The notes under the pieces: generated by a model
Databases searched by the model: none
What the model was told of the DNA's origin: nothing
Seen by the model: only the letters and a program-made list of their open reading frames with translations
Program-made: the position numbers and the translations under genes
NCBI GenBank assembly: GCA_036268355.1
Contig: DATAUG010000215.1
Location: forward strand, 1 to 64,000
DNA length: 64,000 nucleotides
Direction: 5' to 3'
Origin: DASQPJ01 sp036268355
Lineage (GTDB): Bacteria; Actinomycetota; Actinomycetes; Sporichthyales; Sporichthyaceae
Part shown: positions 33,355-42,489 of the stretch, piece after piece
How the letters are laid out: each line of letters starts with the position of its first letter
How positions within the stretch are numbered: the first letter of the stretch is position 1

Positions 33355-34191
33355 GTGACTAATCCGACGGGTTGGGATCTTGCGCGCTCCGCGGAGGAGT
33401 TGCGCAGAGCCACCGGCAGCGACCTGGCCGCCGGCGGCATGGTTCGTCACGCCCAGATGACCCTGACCACCCTGATGGGCAATCAGACCGAGAGTTTGCG
33501 CAATCTCACCATCTACGCCGGCGACGGCGTGGGCGGCCGGGTACTGGCGTTGGGTCGTCCGGTCTGGGTCACCGACTACTTCACCGCCAAGGGCATCACC
33601 CACCGCTACGACACGGCGGTTCGCCCGGAGGGCCTGCGCTCGATGATCGCGGTGCCGATCCGCAACCCGGGCGGGGTGAGCGCCGTCCTCTACGCGGCGA
33701 CGCGGCGGCCGATGGCAATGGGCGACCGCGTGCTCGATCGGGCCCGGGCGGTCGCCCGTCGGGCCGAGATAGAGCTGGCCGTCGAGGTCGAGGTGGAGCG
33801 TCGGGTCGAACAGCTGCGATCTGCCGTCCTGGACCCCGACCGTGCGGTGCGCGATCAATGCCTGCGCGACGTCCACGCCGAGTTGAGCATGCTCCGGGAG
33901 CGCACCGGCGACGAGCTGCGCCCGCGTCTGGACGCGCTGCTGAGCCAGATAAGCCGGGTCACCGGGCTGGCCGCGCCTGGGCCGGCATCCGGGGCCTTCG
34001 CCCTGACCCTGCGTCAGATGGACGTGCTCGCCCAGATCGCGACCGGGGCCACCAACGCCGAAGCCGCCGCACGGCTCGGGTTGTCGCCGGCAACCGTGAA
34101 GACCTACCTGCAGGACGCCTCGAAGCGCCTCGGCGCCCGCAACCGGGTCGAGGCGGTCACGATCGCGCGCCGCGCGGGCCTGCTGCCCTGA
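33355..34191 (+). CDS. GAF-domain LuxR-type transcriptional regulator
   Basis: A 278-residue regulator. Residues 35-135 resemble a GAF domain (GDGVGGRVLALGRPVWVTDYF, GLRSMIAVPIRN). Residues 210-275 form a LuxR-type helix-turn-helix (LTLRQMDVLAQIATGATNAE, LGLSPATVKTYLQDASKRLG). GTG 33355 is the first possible start. It is divergent from ndh across 265 bp and may sense redox or aromatic ligands; this is inference. Confidence 0.87.
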   Translation: MTNPTGWDLARSAEELRRATGSDLAAGGMVRHAQMTLTTLMGNQTESLRNLTIYAGDGVGGRVLALGRPVWVTDYFTAKGITHRYDTAVRPEGLRSMIAVPIRNPGGVSAVLYAATRRPMAMGDRVLDRARAVARRAEIELAVEVEVERRVEQLRSAVLDPDRAVRDQCLRDVHAELSMLRERTGDELRPRLDALLSQISRVTGLAAPGPASGAFALTLRQMDVLAQIATGATNAEAAARLGLSPATVKTYLQDASKRLGARNRVEAVTIARRAGLLP

Positions 34192-34211
34192 CCCGCGCGG
34201 CCCCGCCGGGC

Positions 34212-34868
34212 TTACTCCGGCTGGGGAACGATCCGGATGTAGGGCTTCGGCTCCTTCCAGCTGCCGAAGATCTCCTTCGCCTGCTCGTTGTTCACCGAGC
34301 CCGCGATGATCACGTCCTCGCCGTGCTTCCAGTTCACCGGGGTGGCGACCTTGTGCTTGGCGGTGAGCTGGAGCGAGTCGATCACCCGCAGGACCTCGTC
34401 GAAGTTCCGGCCCGTGGTCATCGGGTAGACGAGGACCAACTTCACCTTCTTGTCCGGGCCGATCACGAAGACGTTGCGCACGGTCATGTTGTCGGCGGCG
34501 GTGCGGGCCTTGGCGTCGCCGGAGGTGCCGGCGGGCAACATCCCGTAAAGCTTGGAGACGACGAAGTCCTTGTCGCCGATCAGCGGGTAGTTCGGGGCGT
34601 AGCCCTGGGTCTCCTCGATGTCGGCGGCCCAGCCCTCATGGTCGGAGGTGGCGTCTACCGACAGGCCGATGACCTTCACGTTGCGCTTGTCGAACTCCGG
34701 CTTCAGCTTGGCCATGTAGCCCAGCTCGGTGGTGCAGACCGGGGTGAAGTCCTTCGGGTGCGAGAACAGCACCGCCCAGGAGTCGCCGATCCACTCGTGG
34801 AACTTGATCGGACCCTCGGTGCTGTCGACCTCGAAGTCGGGGGCAGTGTCGCCGATGAGAAGACTCAC
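34212..34868 (-). CDS. 1-Cys peroxiredoxin (Prx6-like)
   Basis: Thiol peroxidase of 218 residues that reduces peroxides. The peroxidatic motif is DFTPVCTTELG with C45; no second cysteine is present, so it belongs to the 1-Cys class needing an external thiol. The C-terminal half has DKKVKLVLVYPMTTGRNFDE and a PVNWKHGEDVII segment typical of Prx6 enzymes. It converges with the GAF-LuxR gene 20 bp away. Confidence 0.94.
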   Translation of the reverse strand: MSLLIGDTAPDFEVDSTEGPIKFHEWIGDSWAVLFSHPKDFTPVCTTELGYMAKLKPEFDKRNVKVIGLSVDATSDHEGWAADIEETQGYAPNYPLIGDKDFVVSKLYGMLPAGTSGDAKARTAADNMTVRNVFVIGPDKKVKLVLVYPMTTGRNFDEVLRVIDSLQLTAKHKVATPVNWKHGEDVIIAGSVNNEQAKEIFGSWKEPKPYIRIVPQPE

Positions 34869-35037
34869 TACTGATATCCCTTCGGAACAGTTACCGATGC
34901 GCGCGCGGGACTGGGCGGTCTGACAGGTCGCGCCGCCCGGGGAGTCCAGCTATCGCGTGCGCAGGGGTAACAATCGGCAGAGCGGGCGGTGCACAGGCCG
35001 TTGCCCAGCACAGTAGCCGCCCGCCCCCTGGGCCGGT

Positions 35038-36204
35038 TCAGCCCGTCGGAGGAATGATGGGCCGCGCGGGATCGACGTGGTAGCGGCCGACCATGCCGCC
35101 CATCATGTGGTCGGTGACGTGGCAGTGGTAGAGCCAGTCGCCCGGGCTGTCCTCGATGTATTCGATCGTGAGCGAGGTGGAGGGGCCGAGGACCTGGGCG
35201 TCGACCCAGCGGATGCCGTCCCACCACCGGTGGCCGTGGATGTGGAACACATGGAGTTCCTTGCCCAGCGCGACGATCCGCCACCGGACCCGTTGGCCGA
35301 CTTGTGCAGTGAAGGTCGGGGTGTTGTTGAGGAACGCGGCGCCGTTGAACAGATCCAGGTCCTGGGCGAGGGCGGGGATGTTGCTGTGGTACATGTCGAT
35401 GAGCACCAGCACGTTCTCGACGTCGACCGGTGCGGTTTCCGGCCCGGTCACCGCGATCACGCCGGCCAGGCCGAGTTGGGTGCCGAGTTCGGCGACCCCC
35501 GCCATGCCCGGCGCGTCGTCCTCGCCGTGGTCGCCCGCGGCTGCGGGTTGGGGCGCGGGCGGGACAAGGCTCTGGGAGCGGGAGTGGTCGTGGTACGGCC
35601 AGGTGCCGACCGACGACGCGACCGCGGTGTAGGTGTAGGTGTGGCTTCCTCCCACGAGTATCGCGGAAGCAGGATCGTACGGTCCGCCGGCGATGAAGGC
35701 TCCGTCGTCGGTCGGCTCATAGCGCAGCCCGTGGACGTGGATGGAGTGCGGGAACCGGTAGTGGGTGTCGTTGTTGCGCAGGTGCACCCGCACGGTGTCC
35801 CCGACCTGCGCGCGCAGGGTCGGGGCGGGCAGTCCGGTGTTCGGACCGATCTGGTCGTCGCCCGGCAGTAGGGCACCCCAGTTCGGGCTCCAGGCTCGGT
35901 AGCCCAGCGCGGTGTAGGAGGTCTGGGCCGCGGTGAAGGTTGTGCCGGTCATCAGGTCCGCGCCGTTGGGCACCGTGTTGTGGTCGAAGGACTCCACACT
36001 CAGCCAGTACTCCCGCAGGGTTCCCGGCGTGAGATCGGCCGCCCGGGTTTGCGCGGCGGTCGCATCCGCAGCGGCCGCAGCCGGCCGGCCAACCGAGAAT
36101 CCGGCGGCCCCGACGGTCGCGGCCATCGTTCCCAGCAGACCCCGGCGGGTGAATCCGCGGGCCCGCGTGGCCTGGGGGGCGCGGTGGTCGCGTCCGTTGT
36201 TCAC
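35038..36204 (-). CDS. TAT-exported multicopper oxidase
   Basis: A 388-residue secreted copper oxidase. The N-terminus has a twin-arginine signal (FTRRGLLGTMAATVG). All four copper-ligand motifs are present: HSIHVHG, WPYHDH, LHVFHIHGH and LYHCHVTDHMMGGM. The length and spacing suggest a two-domain oxidase with laccase-like activity rather than a three-domain CotA type. Substrate is unknown; metal or phenol oxidation is plausible. Confidence 0.9.
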   Translation of the reverse strand: MNNGRDHRAPQATRARGFTRRGLLGTMAATVGAAGFSVGRPAAAAADATAAQTRAADLTPGTLREYWLSVESFDHNTVPNGADLMTGTTFTAAQTSYTALGYRAWSPNWGALLPGDDQIGPNTGLPAPTLRAQVGDTVRVHLRNNDTHYRFPHSIHVHGLRYEPTDDGAFIAGGPYDPASAILVGGSHTYTYTAVASSVGTWPYHDHSRSQSLVPPAPQPAAAGDHGEDDAPGMAGVAELGTQLGLAGVIAVTGPETAPVDVENVLVLIDMYHSNIPALAQDLDLFNGAAFLNNTPTFTAQVGQRVRWRIVALGKELHVFHIHGHRWWDGIRWVDAQVLGPSTSLTIEYIEDSPGDWLYHCHVTDHMMGGMVGRYHVDPARPIIPPTG

Positions 36205-36557
36205 CGATTCCTCCGGTCCTGTGCGGTCTGCGGCGGACTTCGCGCCGTGGCGGGTCGAAGATTCTCGCGAGCGCGAGCGACCCGCTGTTCCGCACCACCG
36301 TCAAGGTGCCGATCCATGACGCTCCGTCCGGTCCCGCCTCGCCCAAGGGAATTTCGACTTCACCTGGACGTAACCGATCGGACGATTTCTGTCTGCCGCA
36401 CAGATAACCGCACCCGCATCACCAGCCACACGGCACATCTGGAGTACGCATCCAGTTCATGTCGGGTTGGCCGTTGCGCAAGGTCGAGCCCGCGATCCTT
36501 CCTGATCGTCAAGCCCGGATGGCCGCCGCATCGCGCGGTGCGGATTAGGGGGATCAA
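36205..36557. other. Divergent intergenic region without a gene
   Basis: A 353-bp gap between the divergent multicopper oxidase and phosphoesterase genes. I see no coding signal or strong repeat. A TAGGGGGA ribosome-binding site lies just upstream of the TTG at 36558. Promoters for both genes must lie here, but I cannot place them with confidence. Confidence 0.5.
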
Positions 36558-38558
36558 TTGAGCAACAAGAATCGATTGCGGATGACAGTCGTCGCCGGAC
36601 TCGTCGTGTCCGGTCTGGTCGGACTCGCGACCACCGCAGGCGCGCGCCCGAACGTGGCCGCGGCGAGCGCGACCACGGCGACAACACCGATCAAGCACGT
36701 GGTGGTGATCTTCGGCGAGAACATCTCGTTCGACCACTACTTCGGCACCTACCGGCCGGTGGACCACGGGCCCTACGGGGCACAGACCGTCAATGGTCTC
36801 TTCAACACCCCTGGAGCGGGCGGAACGGGAACGCTACTCAGCAACAACCCGAACCTCGACCTGGTCAGCGGCAAGCCTGCCAACCCGCGGCAACTCGACC
36901 CGACCAACGTCAACGACATCCTGACCTGCGACCAGGACCACGGGTACACCGATGAGGAGGCGGCCTTCGACGCGGGGAAGATGGACAACTTCCCGAACAT
37001 CTCCAAGGCCGCCGAAGCCTCGTCCAACGACAACGGGCAGCCCTGCAGCCCCGACGACGTGATGAACTACTACGCGGGCGACTCGGTCACCGCGATGTGG
37101 AACTACGCGAACCATTTCGCGCTCAACGACAACTCGTTCGGCACCACCTTCGGTCCCTCCGCCCCGGGCGCAATCAATCTGGCCTCCGGCGACACCGGCG
37201 GCGTCGACACCGGTCACGAGGTCAATGCCCCGCCCGTCGCCACCACCGCCGCGAACGCCCATTCTGCCGACGTGGTGTCCGACGGCAGCGCCACCGGCCA
37301 ATCCCTCGTCGGGGACGCGCAGCCGTACTGGGACGACTGCTCGACACGCGACGCGGTGGGCATGAACGGCAAGAACATCGGTGACCTGCTGAATGCCCAG
37401 GGGCTGAGCTGGGGCTGGTTCGAAGGCGGATTCCGGCCGACCACCAGCTACTTCACGGCCGGCGGCACGACACCGACCACCGTCGGGACCCCGATCCCGT
37501 TCCTGCCCAACCAGTTCCTCAAGCCGGGCGCGACGGCCGGCGCCGGCCAGACCGTAATACCCGCTTCGGCACTGCCCCCGGGGGCGTCATTCCAGGGGCT
37601 TTGCAACGCGGTCCACCCGATCGGCCCGTCCGTCGGCGGCATCGGCGGTACGGCCGGCGGCGGCGCCGGTCAGTACGGCTGGAAGGACGACTACATCCCG
37701 CATCACGAGCCGTTCCAGTTCTACCCGGGCACGGCGAACCCGCACCACATCGCGCCGACCTCGCTCAACACCATCGGCACGGACACCCAGACCGGCTACG
37801 GCGGCCCGATCAGCGGCCTGGCCTTCGACACCGCAAATCACAACTACGACACGAGTGACTTCGACGCGCTCGTGGGCGCGATCACCCGCGGGGCGCTCCC
37901 CCCGACCGCCCTGCCCGCGGTCAGCTTCCTCAAAGCCCCCGGCTACCAGGACGCACACGCCCAGTACTCCGACCCGCTCGACGAGCAGCAGTTCTTGGTC
38001 AAGGAGATCAACGCCCTGCAGCACTCCCCGGACTGGTCCAGCACCGCGGTCTTCCTGGCCTACGACGACTCCGACGGGTTCTACGACCACGTCTTCGCCG
38101 GGATGAACCCCGGGGCGACGAACCTCATCGTCCAGAACGGGTCGATCAGTCCCGCGGACACCCTCAGCAGCGGCTACGTGCCGGTCACCGGCTCCGGCGG
38201 CGGCGACGGGACCGCCACCGGTTTCTGCGGCGGTAGCAGCGGTACGGCGCCGACCTTCAGCACCCAGCAGGGGCGCTGCGGCTACGGACCCCGGCTTCCG
38301 TTCCTGGTCGTCTCGCCCTATGCGAAGCGGGGCTTGGTTGACCACACGCTGACCGACCAGTCCTCGATCATCGGATTCGTGATGGACAACTGGGGCATCG
38401 CCCGGTCGTCGCTGCCCGGATCCGCCGTCGCCACCGCCGGTTCGGTGGCGAACATGTTCGACTTCGGCCACCGCCCCGACAACCAGCTGTTCCTCGACCC
38501 GACGACCGGGCGCGAGTCGGCCACCGAACGCGAGACGATCCAGCAGCACAAGGCGTAA
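36558..38558 (+). CDS. Secreted phosphoesterase family protein (phospholipase C / acid phosphatase-like)
   Basis: A 666-residue exported phosphoesterase of the family that includes bacterial phospholipase C and AcpA-type acid phosphatases. A signal peptide covers about residues 1-40. The family opening is HVVVIFGENISFDHYFGTY, and later motifs include TSDFDALVGAI, AYDDSDGFYDHVF and LPFLVVSPYAKRGLVDHT. It probably scavenges phosphate from phospholipids or phosphate esters outside the cell. TTG 36558 is used because a strong GGGGGA site precedes it and no better start keeps the signal peptide. A terminator follows. Confidence 0.88.
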   Translation: MSNKNRLRMTVVAGLVVSGLVGLATTAGARPNVAAASATTATTPIKHVVVIFGENISFDHYFGTYRPVDHGPYGAQTVNGLFNTPGAGGTGTLLSNNPNLDLVSGKPANPRQLDPTNVNDILTCDQDHGYTDEEAAFDAGKMDNFPNISKAAEASSNDNGQPCSPDDVMNYYAGDSVTAMWNYANHFALNDNSFGTTFGPSAPGAINLASGDTGGVDTGHEVNAPPVATTAANAHSADVVSDGSATGQSLVGDAQPYWDDCSTRDAVGMNGKNIGDLLNAQGLSWGWFEGGFRPTTSYFTAGGTTPTTVGTPIPFLPNQFLKPGATAGAGQTVIPASALPPGASFQGLCNAVHPIGPSVGGIGGTAGGGAGQYGWKDDYIPHHEPFQFYPGTANPHHIAPTSLNTIGTDTQTGYGGPISGLAFDTANHNYDTSDFDALVGAITRGALPPTALPAVSFLKAPGYQDAHAQYSDPLDEQQFLVKEINALQHSPDWSSTAVFLAYDDSDGFYDHVFAGMNPGATNLIVQNGSISPADTLSSGYVPVTGSGGGDGTATGFCGGSSGTAPTFSTQQGRCGYGPRLPFLVVSPYAKRGLVDHTLTDQSSIIGFVMDNWGIARSSLPGSAVATAGSVANMFDFGHRPDNQLFLDPTTGRESATERETIQQHKA

Positions 38559-38578
38559 CCGCTACGCACCGATCAGGG

Positions 38579-38611
38579 ACGGCCTCGGCGAAACCCCGCC
38601 GAGGCCGTTTC
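38579..38611 (+). terminator. Terminator after the phosphoesterase gene
   Basis: ACGGCCTCGGCG (38579-38590) pairs with CGCCGAGGCCGT (38597-38608) across a 6-base loop, followed by TTTCTG. It gives a perfect 12-bp stem. Confidence 0.85.
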
Positions 38612-38705
38612 TGAGTCATGGTCAGTATTGGCCACCGTGGCGTCCGCGCTCTGCAACAGCGCACCAGGACGACACGGATTCACCGGCCGTGGCAGGCTGC
38701 CCGAT

Positions 38706-39614
38706 GTGGCACAGGTATTCCACGACACCATCGAGATCCCGGTCGCCGGTGGCCCACTGCTGGTGGCGGCCGCCGGAGCGCCGGCCGGACCGGACATGCC
38801 GGTCGTACTGGCCGTGCACGGCATCACCGGCTCGCACCGCTCCTGGTCGCCGGTGGTCCGCAACCTCGGTACGGATATCAGCGTGCTGGCACCGGACCTG
38901 CGTGGCCGGGGGGGCAGCGCGGCGCTGCCGCCGCCGTACGGCATGGCCGCACACGTCGCGGATCTACTGGCGGTGCTCGACCACTTCGGCGTGCGGCGGG
39001 CCGTGTTGGCCGGGCACTCGATGGGGGCCTACGTCGCGACGCGGTTGGCCGCGGCGGCTCCGGATCGGGTGTCCGCCGCTGTGCTGGTCGACGGCGGCCC
39101 GGCACTGCCGCGCCCGGCGGGCATCGACGCGGACACGTTGCTGGCCGCCGTGCTCGGGCCGGCGTTGGACCGGCTGTCGATGACGTTCGACTCGTCGGAG
39201 GCCTACCGCGACTTCTGGCGGGCGCATCCGGCATTCGCGACGGCCTGGGAGGACGACCTCGTCCGTGAGGACATCGCCGACTACGTCGACTACGACCTCA
39301 CAGACACCCCGCCACTGCGGTCCCGGGTGGCCCAGGCCCCGGTCCGCGCCGACGGCCGGGACCTGCTGGATCCGGAAGCCACCGGCAAGGCATTGGCCGC
39401 CCTGGCCTGTCCGGCCACGTTGCTGTGGGCGCCCCGTGGCTTGCAGGACGAGGACCGGCCACTGCTGTCTGCCGAGGTGATCATGGCGGCACAGGAGGCG
39501 TTGCCCCAGCTGACTGTCCGTCAGGTACCGGACACGAACCACTACCTGATCCTGCTGCGCGATCGGGACGCCCGTGCGGTGGCCGCGGCGATCCGTGAAC
39601 TCGCCTTGTTCTGA
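38706..39614 (+). CDS. Alpha/beta-fold hydrolase
   Basis: An alpha/beta hydrolase of about 302 residues. The nucleophile elbow is LAGHSMGAYVATRLA, the oxyanion loop is AVHGITGSHRSWSPV, and the catalytic His is probably in PDTNHYLIL. DLRGRGGSAALP is the usual strand-loop segment. The start is uncertain: GTG 38706 is chosen because similarity begins there, while TTG 38628 would add 26 residues. Substrate unknown. The stop is followed by GACCGG/CCGGTC, a small inverted repeat. Confidence 0.8.
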   Translation: MAQVFHDTIEIPVAGGPLLVAAAGAPAGPDMPVVLAVHGITGSHRSWSPVVRNLGTDISVLAPDLRGRGGSAALPPPYGMAAHVADLLAVLDHFGVRRAVLAGHSMGAYVATRLAAAAPDRVSAAVLVDGGPALPRPAGIDADTLLAAVLGPALDRLSMTFDSSEAYRDFWRAHPAFATAWEDDLVREDIADYVDYDLTDTPPLRSRVAQAPVRADGRDLLDPEATGKALAALACPATLLWAPRGLQDEDRPLLSAEVIMAAQEALPQLTVRQVPDTNHYLILLRDRDARAVAAAIRELALF

Positions 39615-39699
39615 CCGGACCCGAACCGGTCCTTGACAACCCCGGGCCGAGCCCACGTGTACTTGACTGGGCGCGCAGGTCCGAGGAGGTGACGGCGAA

Positions 39700-40242
39700 C
39701 TGTCCAGGTCAACCGCGGAACCGGCGCCAGATGGGCGCCCGAGGCCGATCCTGGTCATCATGGGCGTGTCCGGCTCGGGCAAGTCAAGTGTGGCCGCGCT
39801 GCTTGCCGGGCGGTTGGGGTGGCCATTCGCCGAGGGCGACGACATGCATCCGGCGGCCAACATCGCGAAGATGGCCGCCGGTCACCCGCTCGACGACGCC
39901 GATCGCGCGCCGTGGCTGGCGCGGGTCGCGGCCTGGATCCAACAGCGACGTGCCGCTGCGGAACCCGGCATCGTGACCTGCTCGGCGCTGAAGCGCCGGT
40001 ACCGCGACGCGTTGCGCGGCCCCGGTGTCGTGTTCGTCTACCTGGCCGCCCCGCAGGAGCGGATCGCGCAGCGTCTCGTGGCCCGGCACGGGCACTTCAT
40101 GCCGGCCTCGCTGCTCGACTCCCAGTTCGCCGCGCTCGAGCCGCCCGGCCCGGACGAGAACGCCATCACGGTGGACGTCACCGGCACCGCGCAACAGACG
40201 GCCGAGGCGATCATCGCCCGGCTGGGCCGGATCGATGCCTGA
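39700..40242 (+). CDS. gntK: Gluconokinase
   Basis: Phosphorylates gluconate to 6-phosphogluconate. P-loop GVSGSGKSS is followed by the family motif EGDDMHPAANIAKMAAGHPL, CSALKRRYRDALR and HFMPASLLDSQFAALE. The first ATG (39760) sits directly before the P-loop and would delete the first beta strand (PRPILVIM). The open frame upstream has no ATG, GTG or TTG, but CTG 39700 follows GGAGGT with a nine-base spacer, so a CTG start giving 180 residues is proposed. It overlaps gntP by eight bases. Confidence 0.85.
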   Translation: MSRSTAEPAPDGRPRPILVIMGVSGSGKSSVAALLAGRLGWPFAEGDDMHPAANIAKMAAGHPLDDADRAPWLARVAAWIQQRRAAAEPGIVTCSALKRRYRDALRGPGVVFVYLAAPQERIAQRLVARHGHFMPASLLDSQFAALEPPGPDENAITVDVTGTAQQTAEAIIARLGRIDA

Positions 40243-41665
40243 GCCGTCGCTGTCCGCCGCCGCAACGGCGAGCGTGGCGGCCTGGAACTCGCACGACACC
40301 CGGCTGGTCGTGGTCACGCTGCTCGGCATCGTGATCATCGTCGCGCTGATCGTGGTCGCGAAGCTGCACCCGTTCCTCGCGCTGCTCGTGGGCTCGATGC
40401 TGGTCGGGTTCGGGGCCGGGGTGCCGGCCGACAAGGTCGTGACCAACTTCGAGTCCGGCGTTGGTTCGACCCTGCAGGAGGTCGGACTGCTGATCGCGTT
40501 GGGGGCGATGCTGGGCAGGTTGCTCGCGGATTCCGGCGGCTCCGACCAAGTGGTCCAGACGTTGCTGTCCCGGACCCGGCTCGCGCTGCTGCCCTGGGCG
40601 ATGACCCTGGTCGCGGTGATCATCGGGCTGCCGATGTTCTTCGAGATCGGGCTGGTGCTGCTGCTCCCGGTGATCGTCCTGGTGGCCGACCATTCCGGCC
40701 TGCGGCTCATGCGGGTCGCGATCCCGGCGCTGGCCGGGCTTTCCGTGCTGCACGGGCTGATCCCGCCGCACCCCGGTCCGTTGATCGCGATCGCGGCCGT
40801 ACACGCGCAGTTGGGCACGACGTTGGCGCTCGGGATCCTCGTGGCGATCCCGACCGTGGTGCTCTGCGGGCCGCTGCTGGGATTTGTGCTCGCCCGGTGG
40901 GTCCCGGTAACCGCGAGTGCGCCACACAAGGCCGCCTCACCATCGGCTCCCGCCCGCGGCGGACAACCCGCGGCGGCGACGGTCCCGCGGCGGCGGCCCA
41001 GCTTCCCCGTCACTCTCGGCACGATCCTCTGCCCGGTGGTGCTGATGCTGGGCAAGGCGGCGGCCGACATCGCCTGGGACACCGGGCCGCCACCGCAAGC
41101 TCGGCGCATTCTCGACTTCGTCGGCGAACCGCTGGTCGCGCTGACCGTCGGCGTGCTGCTCGCAATGGTGACCTTCGGGTATGCCGTCGGGTTCACCGGC
41201 TCGGACATCTCCGCGCGGCTGACCGCCGGGGTCGCCCCGGTCGCGGCGGTCATCCTGATCGTCGGGGCCGGCGGCGGGTTCAAGCAGACCTTGATCGGGG
41301 CCGGCGTCGGTGGATCGGTCGCGAAGTTCGCCAACGGCGCGCACCTGTCCGTGCTGCTGCTCGGCTACCTGATCGCGGTGGCACTACGCCTGGCCACCGG
41401 CTCCGCCACCGTGGCAACCATCACCGCCGCCGGGATCGTCGCCCCACTGGCCGGAAATCTGACGGCGACTCACACGGCCCTGCTCGCCCTGGCCATCGGT
41501 GCCGGATCGCTGTTCCTGTCGCACGTCAACGACTCGGGCTTCTGGTTGGTGAAGGAGCTGTTCGGCCTCACCGTAGGGCAGACCTTCAAGACGTGGTCGG
41601 TGATGGAGACCGCGGTGTCCGTCGTCGGCTTCGGCTTCGTGATGGCACTTTCGGCGCTCGTCTGA
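40235..41665 (+). CDS. gntP: Gluconate permease (GntP family)
   Basis: A 476-residue inner-membrane transporter of the gluconate:H+ symporter family with about 12 hydrophobic segments. Characteristic stretches are LIALGAMLGRLLADSGG, GLPMFFEIGLVLLLPV, GLIPPHPGPL, GAGGGFKQTLIGAGVG and SHVNDSGFWLVKE. It imports gluconate for the coupled kinase; the gene overlap supports one transcript. No GntR-type regulator is next to the pair. Confidence 0.93.
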   Translation: MPEPSLSAAATASVAAWNSHDTRLVVVTLLGIVIIVALIVVAKLHPFLALLVGSMLVGFGAGVPADKVVTNFESGVGSTLQEVGLLIALGAMLGRLLADSGGSDQVVQTLLSRTRLALLPWAMTLVAVIIGLPMFFEIGLVLLLPVIVLVADHSGLRLMRVAIPALAGLSVLHGLIPPHPGPLIAIAAVHAQLGTTLALGILVAIPTVVLCGPLLGFVLARWVPVTASAPHKAASPSAPARGGQPAAATVPRRRPSFPVTLGTILCPVVLMLGKAAADIAWDTGPPPQARRILDFVGEPLVALTVGVLLAMVTFGYAVGFTGSDISARLTAGVAPVAAVILIVGAGGGFKQTLIGAGVGGSVAKFANGAHLSVLLLGYLIAVALRLATGSATVATITAAGIVAPLAGNLTATHTALLALAIGAGSLFLSHVNDSGFWLVKELFGLTVGQTFKTWSVMETAVSVVGFGFVMALSALV

Positions 41666-41679
41666 GGGTTGTCCGCGAC

Positions 41680-41910
41680 TCAGGCGCGCCAGTACCCGTT
41701 CGCCGCGGCGACCGTCTGGAAGTTGATCGCCACGACCTGCGAGCAGGCGATCAGGCTGTCGGCGTTCTCGGCGTAGTTCGGACGCAGTTGGCCGCGGAGG
41801 TCGGCGTCCGTCTGGGTCAGACCGACGCCCTTGCGGGACAGCTTCATAGCCAGCGTGAAGCCCTCCTCCGGCGTGTCGGTGATCAGGGTGGGAAGCCAGG
41901 AATCAGCCAT
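41680..41910 (-). CDS. Small hypothetical protein (76 residues)
   Basis: I do not recognise the family. The product opens MADSWLPTLITDTPEEGFTL and ends QTVAAANGYWRA. It is soluble, moderately charged and has one cysteine in LIACSQV. It is divergent from the OhrR-like regulator with a dyad-containing gap of 93 bp, so it may be a target of that regulator. Confidence 0.6.
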   Translation of the reverse strand: MADSWLPTLITDTPEEGFTLAMKLSRKGVGLTQTDADLRGQLRPNYAENADSLIACSQVVAINFQTVAAANGYWRA

Positions 41911-41927
41911 CGTCCACTCCTCGCTAT

Positions 41928-41965
41928 TAGATTGTGCACGCTTTAGTCGTACACGACCGAATCTA
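41928..41965. promoter_or_regulatory. Candidate OhrR-type operator
   Basis: An imperfect dyad, AGATT-GTGCACG ... CGTACAC-GACCGAATCT, lies midway between the divergent 76-residue gene and the MarR/OhrR gene. The region is rich in A+T for this genome. Confidence 0.45.
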
Positions 41966-42003
41966 CCCGACCTGCCGCATACTTTGGAAGTCGAGGAGGG
42001 GTG

Positions 42004-42459
42004 ATGGCGGAGCGACTGAAAAGACATGCGCGGCTGGACGACCAGTTGTGCTTCGCGCTGTACGCGGCGTCACGGGCGGTGTTCGGGGCCTATCGGCCGA
42101 TGCTCGCCGAGATCGGCCTGACCTACCCGCAGTATGTGGCGATGCTCGCGCTCTGGGAGCGCGACGGGCGTACGGTCGCCGAGCTGGGCGACGCTCTGCA
42201 CCTGGAGTCGAGCACGTTGTCACCGGTTCTGCGTCGGCTGGAAACGCTGGGCCTGATCAGCAAGCACCGATCAACCCAGGACGAGCGCATGGTGCACGTC
42301 CACCTGACGGACGCCGGACGGGATCTCGAGGCTCGGCTGGGACCGGTGCGCGAGGCCGTCGAGGCCTCGACCGGGCTCACCGACGAGCAATTCGTCGCCC
42401 TACGGCACCAGCTGCAGACCTTGCGGGACACAGTTGTGCAACACCGCATGGCGGGCTAG
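42004..42459 (+). CDS. MarR-family regulator, OhrR-like
   Basis: A 151-residue MarR-family repressor. The N-terminus LDDQLCFALYAASRAVF has the cysteine that senses organic peroxides in OhrR (LENQLCFALYS in B. subtilis), followed by LTYPQYVAMLALWERDGRTV. The winged helix is HLESSTLSPVLRRLETLGLI. ATG 42004 is chosen over GTG 42001 because the GAGGAGGG site needs that spacing. No ohr gene is adjacent; the divergent small gene is the nearest candidate target. Confidence 0.85.
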   Translation: MAERLKRHARLDDQLCFALYAASRAVFGAYRPMLAEIGLTYPQYVAMLALWERDGRTVAELGDALHLESSTLSPVLRRLETLGLISKHRSTQDERMVHVHLTDAGRDLEARLGPVREAVEASTGLTDEQFVALRHQLQTLRDTVVQHRMAG

Positions 42460-42489
42460 GCGGCCCTGGAGCCTGACTATCCTCGGCGG

